Below, in pieces: positions 12,460 to 25,504 of a DNA stretch of 64,000 nucleotides. The notes below the pieces were generated by a model. The model saw only the letters and a list, made by a program, of their open reading frames with translations. It was not told where the DNA came from and searched no databases. This DNA comes from Symbiodinium natans (taxonomy: Eukaryota; Sar; Dinophyceae; Suessiales; Symbiodiniaceae): positions 382,438-446,437 of the forward strand of contig CAJNDS010001957.1 of the NCBI GenBank assembly GCA_905221605.1. Direction: 5' to 3'. Positions within the stretch are counted from its first letter, which is position 1. Every line of letters starts with the position of its first letter. The position numbers were made by a program, and so were the translations under genes.

Positions 12460-14110
12460 TCAATCCAGCATCTGCTGTTTCTGTGAAGCCCCCGCGGTCC
12501 TTTCTCTTTGCCTGGCTTGAGTGGAGCTTTCTTTGGCTTTAACGCCTGTGCCAGCACGCAAGCAGCAAACAAGAACAAGACATGTTACCTGATCATGCCT
12601 CGCTTTGCACGCACGACGGCAAATGCCAACTCGCCGGACAAATCTCCTCTCCTTCACTGTCGCCTTCCATCCACTGAAAAAACAGCTAGACATGTGAAGC
12701 AGAACAGTTAGACCGGGCCTGGTGAGCCGTGCAAATCGCCGTCGGGCCTGCACGCAGTTTCTTCGAACAGTGTTGGAAGCGAGGCCCCCAAACACTGGCA
12801 AGCACGCAAGGCTCTTGCTGAGGAGCGTGCAGCACGCCAAGCCTGCGAACACAACTTTTCACTCGAAGATCTCGCAAGTTCGGGACTCCTAGTAATCAGC
12901 GTGCCCTGGAAGTTGCCTCCTTCGGAGGTCTAACAGGTCAGCACAGGTGGGGCTGTGCAGCAGCCCATTCCTTAGCTGAGTCTTGTGGAAAGGGCATCTG
13001 CTCTAGCAACTTTAGCAGCCCTGCAAAGCAGATTTTAGGCCGTTCACTCCACAAACGCGATTGCGACCTCACGCATGCCCACCTCAATGTGTCTGTCAAG
13101 CCAACTCTGAAAACAAGATCGAAAGACCAAGCACTAGCCTCCACAGCACTGCTCGCACCTCGCCACGAAGACCTCCGGTTGAGCTTCCACTGTTCGCCAG
13201 AAAACCCCATTCTTAGGTGGGGCCCTTGCTTTGTGTGGCTCGGGTCATATCGCAAGGCCTTGGCAAGGCGGCCAGGTGGCAAATTGACAGAAATGGGTGC
13301 TTCTTTGGGCTCTCAAGGCTCAAGCGGGTCCCCTTCAAGCGGTGCCGCTTTCTAGTCTCGTTGGTGCGTTTTCTGTAAGCTCCAGGCAGCATGGCAACGA
13401 TCGATTGCCTCTTCGTAAACAGAGACTTTGACGCGGAGGGCAGCTAAGCCGAAGCCTCGAGCCACTTCTTTTGCTTCATGAGCGCCTGTCGGATTCGAAA
13501 GGGGGGATCTTGGTCTTGCAGACAGTGCACACACTCACAGCTGTCTCCTGGGCACTGTTTGAATGAAGAGCTGCGGCTAGTTGTTGGACAGGTGAAGCCA
13601 AACCTTCATGCGGAGCCGACCATATACCCACAGTTAGCAAGCCAATGTCCAAGAGATTCCCAAGATCCGAAGGCACGATGGGAGATTGTGAAACTGCGAA
13701 GCCGCGGAATGCAGGTAGGTGGCCGAAACTAAATTAAAGCAACTCAAGCACTCAAGCACTGGCCTCCTCGCAAGTAACTCTCGAGCTCTCCTAGGGCCTA
13801 GGCAAAGTCTGCTTCCGAAACAGACCCTCACGCGCCACACAAGTGATTAGAAAGCTTGCGCTCTTAGCTTGTCCAGTGGCCTCGCCATAGCTGCACAGCG
13901 CACCTACGAGTAGGAAAAGCCCATTTATTCTGCTGGACTGGCTTGATGAAGGCCGCCTCCGAAATCGTGGGCTGCAAGCTTTCGATTGCCCCTGTCCTGC
14001 CGATGACCAAAGTCTGCTTTGCAACCAGCTCGTTTTGCATTGGGTCCTTCAGCTCCGTCGCTCTAGCACAAGCTTCCTCGAAAGCACCGGTGCTGATGCC
14101 AACTGGCTTC
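12460..14110 (-). CDS. Unrecognised multi-exon gene
   Basis: Several minus-strand stretches look coding. About 14110-13945 reads VGISTGAFEEACARATELKD and continues to about IGRTGAIESLQPTISEAAF. About 13490-13360 includes AHEAKEVARGFGLAALRVK then YEEAIDRCHAAWSLQKTHQ. About 13035-12945 includes LLKLLEQMPFPQDSAKEW. The probable last exon, 12543-12460, follows an AG|GC junction and ends in a Lys/Glu/Gln-rich tail with a stop at 12460. The helical, alanine-rich pieces suggest an alpha-helical protein, but I recognise no family. Exon joins are not proven. Confidence 0.4.
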
Positions 14111-15272
14111 ACTTGCGCCAAACGATAATGAAATCGAGAGCCTCCATACGAAGCACATTCGTCAAGCAGTGTCACAAGCATGCACGGGCTATGGACAGGG
14201 ACTGTCTCGAACCAGCGGCGAACAACTCGAAAGAAGGTCCAATCATTGCTCAGGCAATCACAGCTGACAGCAGCTTCAGTCAGTCCCTCTTTTTGCGTGC
14301 TCCGTATTCTGCAGTTGGCCTCATGACAGCATTTGATAGTGCCCCCCGCCATGCGTCTGGAAAACGCGAATAGCGTCGCCCCTGCACCAGAACACTCTTC
14401 TGAAAGGCACAGGTTGCTCCAGGTTGCTCAATGTCGCTCTCCATGCCAGGGTCGAGCTAGAACCCATACACGTGTCTGCACCCGGCCTGGGTTCAGCATA
14501 GCAGTTGGCCTCGAAGTACGGAAGTACCTGCGCTGCTGAGTCATGCGAGCCTGAGCCAAGCGGTGCATGGTGCAAAGCTATGCTGTGGTGGGCCTTCCAG
14601 TCGTCACTACCCTCCACCTGGCAGCCACAAGGTGGAGGACCCCAACTTGAAAGAGGTTGCCAACTTGCCAACTCAGACCCTCCCCTCCTGCTCAAGCTTG
14701 ATTTCATCTTGTGAGACCTGGAGACATCTGCGGCACGGGCAGGTTTACAAAACTTTCGGAAGCCAGAAGCTGTAGGAATCTGCTCTGCGAAGCTTTGCAG
14801 GGCACACGCACGCGTTTTGTCTCTCAGGCTTGCGCTTCTCGTCACTAATCGGTTTTGACAGCTGGCTGGGGTTATCCTGGCAAGCCAAAGCTGTAGCAGC
14901 CTGAGTGTTCGACTCCCTGCCAAGAACTGAAGCTGCCGGAGCTGGATGCGAAAGGTTCGGCACGTAAGACTAGAGTGACTTAAACCCACAACCGTCAAGC
15001 AAGGAGCGCGCAACCACCCACCGCCACACGTCGCACCGCTTCACCAGGATCTGTGCAGCCCAGGCTCATCACAAGAAGCGCACAACAGCAGGCCAATTGC
15101 AGGCCACATTAACAGGCCGAGGCTTTGCCACTATAAGTGTGCAAAGCTGCCTTTCGTACTCTGACAACTGTCAAACACTTCTGAACTTGCGTCAGTGGGG
15201 CAGATTTTAAGCATCCGTGCACCCCAAGAGGCAACCACGCAAAGGTGAAAGGTAGATCTCTACACAAGTCAC

Positions 15273-18200
15273 TCAGGGGTACGATTTGGCTGCGGCGACT
15301 GCTTGGTCAAGCTTTGACGCATCTCCCTGACCTTGCGCACGGTCGTCCTGTCAGGAACGCAATGCTGAATCCTGGCGACCGCCCTTGCCCTGCTTACACC
15401 CTGCACAAGTATCCGCCGCCGCCTTGCCACCACCCTTGCCACCAATAGCGTCCAAGACCTGAGCCATGTCTGCGCTTTCACATCGCCCGCATGCCAGCAC
15501 TGATGTTAAAGGAATGCATTACCACCATGGCAGTTGCACTCTCCCTCTTTCTCCCTCTTTCAGGCCGCGGGCCTTGCCGGACCATGCTTTTGCTGAGAGC
15601 TTCCCAGCCAAAGCTTTTGGAACAACAGCCAAAATCGCCAGCTTTCCGCCCATGTTGCTCATCAGCATGATGGCCTCATATCATCTATCTGCTGATCTAG
15701 CATGATGGATACATGCAGACGACGGCGCGAGAAAAGAGAAGAGAAGAGAAGAGACGAGAAGAGACGAGAAGAGACGAAAAGAGAAGAGAAGAGAAGCGAA
15801 GAGAAGAGAAGAGAAGAGAAGAAAGAGAGAGCGAGACATAGCAAGAAAGATAGAAGGAAAAGTAAATGTGAAGAAATGTCAGCGAGACCCCGGCCTTGCT
15901 AGGGCACTGCTTGATTGCAGCCTCCATGGCAGGTGTCAGGACCTTTGCATCGTCACAGCCCGCACCCGCTTCCACGATGCCCACAAAGGTCTCGCCGGAG
16001 GCCGACGACGCTTCCTTGCCTGAAGAAAGAACACACGAACGAAAGCATGCACAAACGAATGATCAAAAGATGTGTCCACATGTACACATACATATCCTCG
16101 CCCCCCTCTCATGGTCCACGCTTGTGGCTCTGAAGGGGGGCCTCGAAACGCTGCTCCAGGCCGTGTTCAAAAAAACTTCATGCAACCTGCACAATTGTCC
16201 ATCCTTTCAGAAATGTAATCGACGAAATTTATATGAGCACATATGGGAACACACACACATATATGTATATATATATATAGGTATTTCAGAATGCTGGGCA
16301 ACTTAATACTGAACAGCTTAGAGATTTGTCAGGGCCTTTCCGCAGTTCGGTTTCACGACGAATGTTTTGCAAAGGGTTCACTACTAAAGGCTCTAGGAAC
16401 AGAAGCCTGAAAATCAATGAGCGCAATTAACAACATTATAAACCTATTGCCCCAGGTGCTACCTGCACCCTAAAAGCATGAATTCTGAAATGCTAGGGCT
16501 CAAGGACCATTTCGGAGGGGCTAGGCAACTCTTTGACACGGCCAGCCCTAAGAAATGTGAAAATCGCGGTCTTGCTTGCGAGTGTGGCCAGGAACTAAAA
16601 TGCGTTTAATAAAGTAGTGGCTTCCTTTCAATTTTTCATCAGAACTGACTAAGAACAGGCACAGACTCGGCGCAGGGAGTCCAAAGGAGAGCGAGCTTTC
16701 ACGTGAATGTCTTGTAAAACTCAATCACGAAGGCAGGGAAGAAACTATTTTAGAGCCACACTGAGGGTGGGGATTTCGGGTTGCCATCGAAATGTGCTCA
16801 CCCTCACCACCCCTCACCACCCCCCCCCCCATGATCTGGGTCCGGACCATTTTTTCATGGCACATTTTTTTATGCCATGTATTTATTTGTCATGGTAAAT
16901 CACTAGTACTCAAGTCGCCTGCGAAAGTGCCCTGCACCCCTTTCGTTGGAGGACCTGCTTAGGGTCTAGGGTTTTCAAGGCTTTTGTCCCTAAGATTTGT
17001 GGGCATATTCATATGAATACATATATATATATGTATATATGTATGTTTTCAGTATGTTTTTTTCCGCTCTTAGGTTTGTGTAATTTTCCTTTTTGACTGC
17101 ATAACTGTGAGAATATTCAAGCTTCCCTTGCTTCTGGTATCTTTGAACCCTTGCCAAAAAACATGAGTTGCGAACCCTTTTGCGACCAATTGCCTAGTTT
17201 CTCGCCATCCTCCTTGGCCTTGCTTTCGAACTTCTTCGTTTGCTCCTTGCCGGCCTTGAGCGAGCCCTTCGCCCTTAGCTTCGGTTCAGCAGGAGCGAAA
17301 AACTGACATTCCGCGTTTCAGCAACACTCTCTCGTAGGAGCGTTGCAACGTCTCAAGCTGCGTCATGATGTCGGACTTCATGAGCAGAGACACCTCTTTG
17401 TCCTGCCGACAGGGGCAGCTTGCTGTCGCCAGAGCTTCTGCAAACGCTGACAGGACGCATGCCTGTGAGGGGCAAGTCCCTCTTCTCATGCTGCGTGTCA
17501 TGCACACGTCAACCCACAGACCTCGGTGACCCTCCGGCGCAAGTCACCAATACATTTGTCGAGCTCAGCACCAGAAGACATTCCCTTGAAGCCGTCCAAA
17601 TCGGAACCTGCAGAGTCTACTAAACGCAAGAAGATGCAATAAAAAACATTGAGACGGTCGAGACTGTCTTACTGCATGACCGGGAAGCCGCCGTTAAGCC
17701 GCCAACACAGCTCCCATAATGCCGACCAGGGGCTAAGGCTTTTTGCCTTCAGTGTTGCCTCCACAGCGGCTTGAGGACCTGGCTAAGGGACATTTATAAG
17801 TCTGCGCAGACGCTCTTGCCGCTTGTCACCGTGACTTGACGCCGGGCCTGTGACTGCGACAATGCGCCGAATGCCTTTTGCGATGCCCTCTTCCTGCAGC
17901 AAGACGAACTTGTAAATCTCCTGTGGTCAGGCAGTGACCCAGATGGCGCTGCTTCATGGGCATTTTACTCTCTGCCTTCAACGCAGCATGGCCATTCATG
18001 AGCTGACTGCGTTGTGATTGGAGGTGATTATCAATCGGTCCTTGCTGTTGGCTACGTGCGTGCCGCCACAGAACTCCACACTGTTCTGAAGGCCCCAAGG
18101 CGTCTTCTTATCACTGAGGAGATCGTCAATCTTCGGGCCAACACTAACCACGCGGACAGGATCGGGATAAGTCTCTCCGAAAACTGCTCCTGGGCTCGTT

Positions 18201-21200
18201 GGAGACTTTAATTTCATCGCAATACTGGCAAGACAGTGAACAAGAGACCCTAATTTAACATCTGAGTGTCTCAGTCCGGAGATGGCCTTTGCCGTATCCA
18301 GTGCAACATCACGATAATGCACTACGCAAGCCTTCTGCACCATCTGATTGCAAATTTCTTCAATCTTTTTGAGCTCCTCTGGCTCCACCGGCTTGTTGTG
18401 TGAGAAGTCGAATCGAAGTTTGTCCTCCGTGACCAAGGAACCTTTCTGATCAACCTTCTCGCCCAGGATTTGACGAAGCGCATAGTTCAAGATGTGTGTT
18501 GCTGTGTGGTTCTTTGCCACAAGCGATCTCCGAGTATAGTCGACCTTAAGTAGCAGATCGAGACAGAAGGATGCAAAGATTCCTCTCCATGAGGTAACCC
18601 ACCCGCGCCAGCAACCAAGCTCTACGAATTAGGTGGAGAGGTTTGATAGCGAAGCCATGGCACCTTCACCGTCACGTCATCACCAACTTTCAAGTCGCCC
18701 TTGCTCTCAACCTGCCCTACGTGCAGAACGTAGCCGGCCTAAGCTGAAGGGACATGCGTGAACAAAGGCGAGAACGATTGCACGAGCGACTGCGAGCGCA
18801 CCGCTGAAGACCATGTGCCCAGGCACGTACTTCTGTGTGTTATCTACGCTGAACTCGACATTGCCACACACGATGGAGGCCTCTTCGCCCGGGTGAGCTG
18901 CCATGCTTTGCCCCAGTCTGTGCAAGCAAAACCGCCCTTGCCTTGTCAAACGTCTGGCCACCCTGCTCTGCATAGAGAGGGGTGCGGTCCAGCACCAGGC
19001 CAACAACATCGGAGCCGCTGTTGCAGGTTTTCACAAAGTCCTTCACATTGCAGCACCAACATGCCTTCCATAATGAAATGATATGCGGGTGGCCTGCCCA
19101 TTGTAGATCGCCTGGATCTTGGCCTTGTGTTCGCTGCCATCGCCCTGGCATGTTGCTGCGTTGAACAGTTTGAGCGTCTCCTTGTCTCTCTTAACTGGTG
19201 CTTCGATACTTGGAGTGTCCCGACATGCCTACAAGTACATGATGATTGGGGCATGCTGGCAAATCAGATGGCCCAAACCTTGTGACAAACTGCGGCTCGG
19301 GTTTACTGCATGAGTTTGCAGAGTTTGTGCACATCATGTCCGCGCAAGACTCTGGCTCCATCAGTTGCATGCTGCACAGCACGGGCCGATGCAAGCGCGC
19401 AGACAATCTCTCAAAAAGCATGCGTTGTCAGCAAGTTCCTCCGGAATCCTGAGAAGCATTCAGGCTACTGAGCTACTGTTGGCAAGCTGCCTCAGTCAGA
19501 GCCGGATTGATGTGCCCCCGCTCGCTGCGTGGAGAAGGTCTTACGTGTTCTGGGCCATGTCTATGCTTGGTTGCCCTCGGTCTACAGGACCCCCTCACTT
19601 AACCATTGCCTTCACCTTTGACAGCAGCCCTCAAGCGCACAGAAGTGGCCTCGGTGTTCCAATCGTACTTGAGTGAATCGTCCGTTGGCTTTAAGCTCAT
19701 GCCCTTGATGAGCTTGTCTGTTTCATTGGCTTTGAGCTCCATATCCTTGGGGTGCACCACTGCCCACACAAACTCGCACAGCCCCGAACGCCCTAGCAGC
19801 AGCACTGTCTCACGCAAGCCGTTTCGACATGTCAGTGATGTCAGAAATGTCCCGGCCTTCGTCGTCCTGGCCGTCTTTCGTTTCCTGGACTCGTCCCGGA
19901 ATTGCTCCATCTTTTTCTCAAAGCCAGGCATGTCGACTTCCACCTTCAGCTCCTCGCCCATCAGTTGCGTAAGGTCCACCGGGAAGCCATAGGTTGTAAA
20001 GAGCAAGAAAGCATCTTCTCCCGTGATGGAGCCCTTCTTGGCAAACGTCTTGAACTGCTTGATTCCACGGTCAAGCGTTCTTCCGAATTGCGCCTCCTCC
20101 TCTTTGATGATCGCCCTCACGTCTTCCGGGTTCTGGCGCAGAGTAGGGAATGCATCACCCAGCGTTTCAAGAACGGCATCTACGAGCTGATGGAAGAAAC
20201 CCGGCGGAGCATCCAAGATCTCACGACCAAACCGGACTGCGCGCCGAAGGATGCGCCGCAGCACGTAGCCGCGACCTTCGTTCGAAGGAGTTGCGCCATC
20301 GGTCAGGGCAATGGTCAGGGTTCTGATGTGATCCGCAATGACCCTGTAGGCCATGTCGACATGATCCTTATCCTCTTCACCAACTTTCCCAGTGTAGTTC
20401 TTTGAAGTTGCCGTCTTCTCCTTGATGGCCTTGAAGATGTGCATAAACAGGTCCGTGTCGTAATTGCTGCGCACATCAAGTAGAACGGAAGTCACGCGCT
20501 CCAGGCCCATTCCGGTGTCCACGCTCTTTGCTGGCAGCTCAATAAGACTTCCACCCTCCTTGCGCTCAAATTGCATGAAGACGAGGTTCCAAATCTCAAG
20601 CACATCCGGATCATCCATGTTCACTAGGCTCGCAGCATCGCGTCCCCCAATTCTGTCGTAGTGAATTTCGGAGCACGGCCCGCAAGGTCCCGTGTCACCC
20701 ATCTCCCAGAAGTTGTCCTTCATGTTGAAGGGAAGGATTCGCTCTTTCGGAAGGTATCTCAACCAGATATTCTTTGCCTCGTCGTCGGCCGGAACAGTTG
20801 GCTGCTTGGGATCGCCGCCGTAGTACGTCGCGTAAAGCCGCGAAGGATCCAGATGGTAGACCTCTGTAAGGAGCTCCCAAGCCCATGTGATGGCCTCTTC
20901 CTTGAAGTAGTTGCCAAAGGACCAGTTGCCCAACATCTCGAAGAAGGTGTGGTGATACACGTCTTTGCCCACGTCCTCGAGATCGTTGTGCTTGCCGCCT
21001 GCTCGAATGCACTTCTGCGAGTTCGCCGCGCGCTTCAGCTTGGCAAACGGATGGCTGGGATCAACTTGGCCCACAAAGATGGGCTTGAACTGGTTCATGC
21101 CTGCAGCACACTGACAGATATGTCGGCGTGGCAAGACCAACACATGCCTTTTTTCCTCGGGACCTGCCTGCGTTGATGAACAAGAGAGTCGGGTCATTGT

Positions 21201-21330
21201 GTGGCACAACCGGAGAAGAAGCGATGAAGTCATGCTCCTTCTTCTTGAAGAAATTGACAAACGTGTCGCGAACTTCCTGTGCCAGGCACGCTAACCAAAA
21301 CCATTGCAAGATCTCCATGACTGAGCTAGG
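15273..21330 (-). CDS. Alanine--tRNA ligase (AlaRS), multi-exon
   Basis: The protein charges tRNA-Ala with alanine and hydrolyses mischarged products. Exons read in order on the minus strand. 21275-21168 carries [17 protein letters not shown] and [14 protein letters not shown]. From 21100 a long exon begins at [20 protein letters not shown] and carries the class II catalytic core ([41 protein letters not shown]). A later exon ends at 19094 ([17 protein letters not shown]). The exon ending at 18942 has [13 protein letters not shown]. About 18740-18640 has [20 protein letters not shown]. About 18545-18050 carries the editing-site motifs [12 protein letters not shown] and EFCGGTHVA. About 17910-17840 has [19 protein letters not shown]. 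The C-Ala domain comes from about 15990-15895, 15674-15573, 15458-15401 and 15331-15273, ending GGKGGGK...[18 protein letters not shown] and TGA. All catalytic and editing landmarks are present, so it appears functional. The first exon, upstream of 21275, is not resolved. Confidence 0.95.
15459..15572 (-). other. AlaRS intron, GC-AG, 114 bp
   Basis: Exon end GGCAAG, intron start GCCCGC, intron end CTCAG, next exon GTCTTG. The protein joins AWSGK to [12 protein letters not shown], as in the AlaRS C-terminal domain. Confidence 0.8.
15675..15894 (-). other. AlaRS intron, GC-AG, carrying a GAAGA minisatellite
   Basis: The upstream exon ends AGCAAG and the intron opens GCCGGG. The intron ends ATGAG and the next exon opens GCCATC, so the sequence AG|GCC is present at both ends. 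The protein reads CPSK then [18 protein letters not shown] across the join, as AlaRS requires. The intron holds the purine-rich AGAGAAGA repeat at about 15727-15835. Confidence 0.85.
15727..15835. repeat. (GAAGAGA)n purine-rich minisatellite
   Basis: AGAAGAG and GAGACGA-type units alternate on the plus strand, all inside an AlaRS intron. Confidence 0.9.
16100..17200. other. AT-rich AlaRS intronic stretch
   Basis: It lies between the AlaRS exon at about 15990 and exons near 17.3-17.5 kb. It contains TA microsatellites (about 16258-16280 and 17022-17045) and a C run near 16820. No coding signal seen. Confidence 0.6.
21101..21167 (-). other. AlaRS intron, GC-AG, 67 bp
   Basis: Exon end AACGCAG, intron GCAGGT...GCTGCAG, next exon GCATGAACC. 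The protein reads ...[15 protein letters not shown], the invariant AlaRS junction. AG|GC is repeated at both ends. Confidence 0.9.
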
Positions 21331-21859
21331 CCTGGGCTGTGGTGAACTCGCCGCTGCCCGGACCCTTGGCGCCTGTGCAGGACACAGGACATTCTGCTCC
21401 TCATTGCAACTTGTTACGTGATCTTCACAGTCTGCAGTCAACAAAGCCTGCAGAGTCTACAGTCCTGGCTCGCCTGTCTTGCGTTTGGCTGAGGAGGATC
21501 CGTTTGACCCACCAAATTCTTTCTCTTCAGGCGATGTTAGAATCGAGGTCACCTTCGTCACAGGCTGGAGGCCAATTGACGACAAGTAACCATGGTTCGA
21601 GGCCATGGCTCCTTGTGCTCCTTGGCATGAGTTTCATCTGAAGTCTCACGTACCCGTGCCTACTCAGCGCACCCCTTTTTGGCCAAGCAACCGGAGGGAG
21701 TGTGCACCGGTGCGCTTCAGTGCTTTAAACCGAACAAAATTTGAGCCCTGCGGCTACGACACTGTTACAACAGTGTGCATTGCCTGCAGCAGGTTGTTGG
21801 TGAAGGCTTCTGGGCCTTACCTGCCGGTTCTCTCGCACATGCGCAAAAGAAGCATCATG

Positions 21860-22170
21860 CGATCATCATCTTTCATCAAAAACGTGCAATGTGCAGAGGC
21901 TCAATTTCTTCCTTTCTGCCACTATTCTTCTCCCCGAAGACATCCGCAGGCGCTGACGGACTATGAGACCTGCAAGACAAAGAAGCGCAGCTGAAACGAT
22001 GTAAACTGTACATGCTATGACGGCCTTCAGCGGCACAGGCCAGCTCTTGTCCCAGATAAAGAGTACTGTCTTGCGGTCGTGCTTTTTCCGCTGCACTCAG
22101 CGCAGCCTTGGCTCTCAGCGCAACGGGCTCAGACCCGGCAACAACATCACAGCCTGGCAACACTGGCTAG
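21860..22170 (-). CDS. Possible exon, with a membrane-spanning alternative frame
   Basis: Two minus frames overlap. One (about 22163-22000) reads SEPVALRAKAALSAAEKARP and is soluble-protein-like. The other, 22096-21866, starts with ATG and has a hydrophobic segment VIACTVYIVSAALLCLAGLI flanked by basic residues, as in a single-pass membrane protein of 76 residues. I cannot tell which is real; neither has a known motif. Confidence 0.3.
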
Positions 22171-22699
22171 AATGCTGCTGCCCAAGAGGCATGCAAGGTG
22201 ACGCAGTTCTGATGCACTGCGCGATTCCTTATTTCTGCATGCCTATGGAAGCCATAGAATCCCAGCATAGCTTGGCATGATCAAACAGATCAATCCTAAT
22301 TAAGCTTACTCCAAAAGCTGCCAAGGCTCCGCATATATGCCATTACAGACAAAACAGTTTGCCAACACATGGAAGCTTGACAAGCCTGCATCGCTGCCGT
22401 GCCTTGGACAAGAACTACTGGATGTGTGCCCCAAAACGCATCTTGAGCATAGCGTACGCAGCAAGTGGTGCCGGGCAACAGGTGACCGAGGTTAGTTGCT
22501 GTCGCCGGGGGACAGATGAGTACGTTTGGCGCCACATGGGATGCCGTGGTATGCGAAACTTTCGAAGTAAGCAGCAATGCGCTGGCCCAGCCTGCAAGGC
22601 GGTTACCGGACACTCCGTCTTGTTCGCATTTCTTCACCACAGATCAACCCTAAGTTATGCTCTTCCCCTGAGCTTCTGACGGCCCGCCAGGTCAGTTGC

Positions 22700-25350
22700 G
22701 CTAACAGCGGCGCCGAAGGACACAACGTCCGGCACCCAGCTCTGAACCGACATGTTGGCCTTGTTGCCGCCATCTACTGAATGCCCGGACTCCCGGACAG
22801 TGACTTTAAAATGTCAATGCTCCGGCATCCGGAGGAGGAGATAGGAGGAGCGGGAGGAGGCTGCCAAAGTCCGAAGTCCCATGCAAGGATGCAGGGAAAC
22901 CGGAAACCGGATTTCAAAGTTAAAGACAGGTTGCAAAGAGCCAGCATGCCCAGTGCCAGCATCCGCTCTTCTCCTAACAAAACAGGAACTGCAACGGCAT
23001 TCACGACAGGTTCAGGCATGTGGGGCATCCTGGGCACTGATCGCGGAGTTGTAGCCAATCAGATCATGCTTGCAGGCCCTCCAACGAGCAGCTGCCCTGT
23101 GGAACTCGGGCAGGTATGGACAGCTTTTGCAAAGCAGCATGGCCAGAGAGGCAGCACAAGCCGAGGCACAGCATTTGCAGAGCCCAGTCCCAACGTTGAG
23201 ATCGCTCGCAGCTGCTAATGAAGGAGTTCACGGAAACCATGGTCGCTCTAACACCCTGGAGTTGGAGCTGGCCCTTGGTGAAGGATGCCCCCCCCCCCCC
23301 CCCCCCCCCCCGCACAGCACATCGCATCTGGCAGATGACTGCGCGCATACTTCGTGCCACCTGTTCCTTGCAGCAGTGGGGCCAGACCAACCATGGACAT
23401 CCTCCAGCGCTGAACTTTCTCACCTCAAGAGCTACAGCGAGCTATGGCAGTTGGGAGGTGCTGTGGATCAATCTGAGAGCTGCGCAGGCGGCCAGGAAGG
23501 CATTGTGAGAGATGGTTGTCGGGTGTATTCGCATGATTGGAGCTCCGAAGAGAATGGACGATGCCCTGCAGGGTACGAAGCTCTTAGCCGAGAACAGTTT
23601 GGTGATGTCAATTGCCCATGTGCTTTGGGGGCTTAGATTCTTAGATGCTCTGGATTTTGGATGCTCTCCGCGGGACACTTGGGGGAACTGCAGGGATGCT
23701 CTGTGGCTACACTCGAAACACTCGAAGAGGATCCTCTCCCAGCGAGAGGCGCGGTCGCAAGCGCTGAGTGCGGCATTGCAGGCAACCACAGAGGCACCTC
23801 CCTGCTGTCTACAGAAAAGGGCTGTGGCCCACTGGTGGCTGCAAGCACCTGAATGAAAGAGGCGCTCGTTGCAAATAGTATGTATATATCACTGCGTACC
23901 AAACAAGAATCAGGGACAAGTATGGAAGAATCGGCAGCCGCAGCACTTATGACGGCACAGAGGGACACGATGTCAGATTTGATACCGCTACTTTGCATCT
24001 GGAACCAGGTCAACAGCGCGTGGTGCCAGACACCAGACTTCTCCATGGCTGTGACAGCTGAGCTGACTGTGATTAGGTGCCGCCGCACTCCATGACGCCC
24101 AGCCTGTTCACTTCGGAACTATGAAGCTTAGAAAAGGGCTGGTCGTCCTAAACCCGGCAAGATTGCAGAACAAAACAAAAAGGCCTGTTCCAACTGAAAC
24201 AGGCTCTTTTGCCAAAGTCCAGTGTGGCGTAACGCATTGGCAATACCACTCCACGAGAAAGGATCCAGCTCAGCCTGGGCTCTGATGGGCTCTGGTTTGT
24301 TGTCAACTTAGCAAACGGACGTTCAAGTTTTTTGAGTTCTGGCAGACTTTAGCCATTCTGAGCCAGGGTCACATTACTTTGAAAAAGACTGACAAAGATG
24401 CTGGGTCAATGCTGAGGCACCCCAGCCCGACGCGCCCGCTCCAACAACGAAAAGACTCCCACCCAATGACACTGTCTTTCTGCGGCACTTGCCATGCTGT
24501 TGAAGGACACGATGCCCTGAGTGCACTGAGCTCGCTCGCCACACTGAGAACTACCTACGATGCAGGCGCGTGCCATGCAACTGTACCGTCAGCCGGGGAT
24601 CTGGTTTCACTTGGCGCAACGAATCGAGCAGCGACTGTGCCAAAGGCCATGTGGAAGTTGGAGCAGTTGGACCTGAGGTCTTCGAGTAGGATCGCTTGGT
24701 CCTAAGTTAAAACAACATGGGCCAAAGGAGTGTCTTCGCAGAATCCCCATGCTGCCATCTCACCATCCTCGAACCCGGAGGTAGCGAAGGAACTGAGCGC
24801 GACGTTGCTGAAGACTAGGTGGGCTTGCAGACTCTGAAGCCTCACCTTCAAGGAAACTCACACTGCTAAATGTTGTCTGTGGCCGTTTTTTCGTGACCTG
24901 CACAAGCCTCGGAAAGTACTGCCAGGCATGCTCTCCACTCTCGTGATCCGCTGCAACTCTGGAGCAAGCCAAGGCCGACAACTCCCAGCCAGCTGGCCTC
25001 ACAGCATCTACGAGGTGTGCCATGGTCAGAATATGTCAGAATTGTGCAGTAGTGACATGGTCTGGGTGCACGACAGATCTCTGCAGCAGCGCCAGGGCTT
25101 CGCGCCAAGGAGATCTGGCAATGGATGTGCTGCCTTGCCTGAGCTTCTGCAAAACGGTGCCAGCGACACGACAAGTTGCACTAACACCAAGACAACTGCA
25201 AAAACTAGCAAAACCTACACAGCTGCGGCCACCAAGTGCTCTGCAAACTGCCCTGCGTCTCCAGCTTCGAGGCGTGTCAGCACGCCGGCCCACAAGTTTC
25301 GCTGTCCCGCCCGCTCTTTGGCCTGGCCAAAACTTGCACGGGATGTACAA
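22700..25350 (-). CDS. Pentatricopeptide-repeat (PPR) protein, partial model
   Basis: Minus-strand translations show the PPR pattern of about 35-residue helix pairs. At about 24088-23940: RRHLITVSSAVTAMEKSGVW, HHALLTWFQMQSSGIKSDIV, SLCAVISAA. At about 23790-23710: VACNAALSACDRASRWERIL. At about 23520-23450: IHPTTISHNAFLAACAALR. At about 23260-23150: GVRATMVSVNSFISSCERSQ then RWDWALQML. About 25230-25030 (SPWREALALLQRSVVHPDHV) looks like further, more upstream repeats. PPR proteins bind organellar RNA one base per repeat and act in processing, editing or translation. The frame changes between repeats imply introns. No C-terminal DYW or SMR domain was seen. Start and end are uncertain. Confidence 0.7.
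23285..23312. repeat. Poly-C run inside the PPR gene
   Basis: About 24 cytosines on plus. In the minus frame it would encode a polyglycine stretch next to a PPR motif, or it lies in an intron. Confidence 0.9.
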
Positions 25351-25504
25351 ACACTACAGGCTATAGACTAAACCTGATAGGACCCACGAACCCGAATGCA
25401 GAAAGCAGCCTCCCATAACGCAGATTTAACGCGAAATCAACGAAACGTCGGTGCGCGGGCGGAAAAGAGGTTTTCGTTTCGCACGGTTCCAACGGAAAAA
25501 CATA

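Noticed and set aside
19606-21176. Plus-strand frames of 100-171 codons
   Set aside because: Antisense shadows of the AlaRS catalytic exon.
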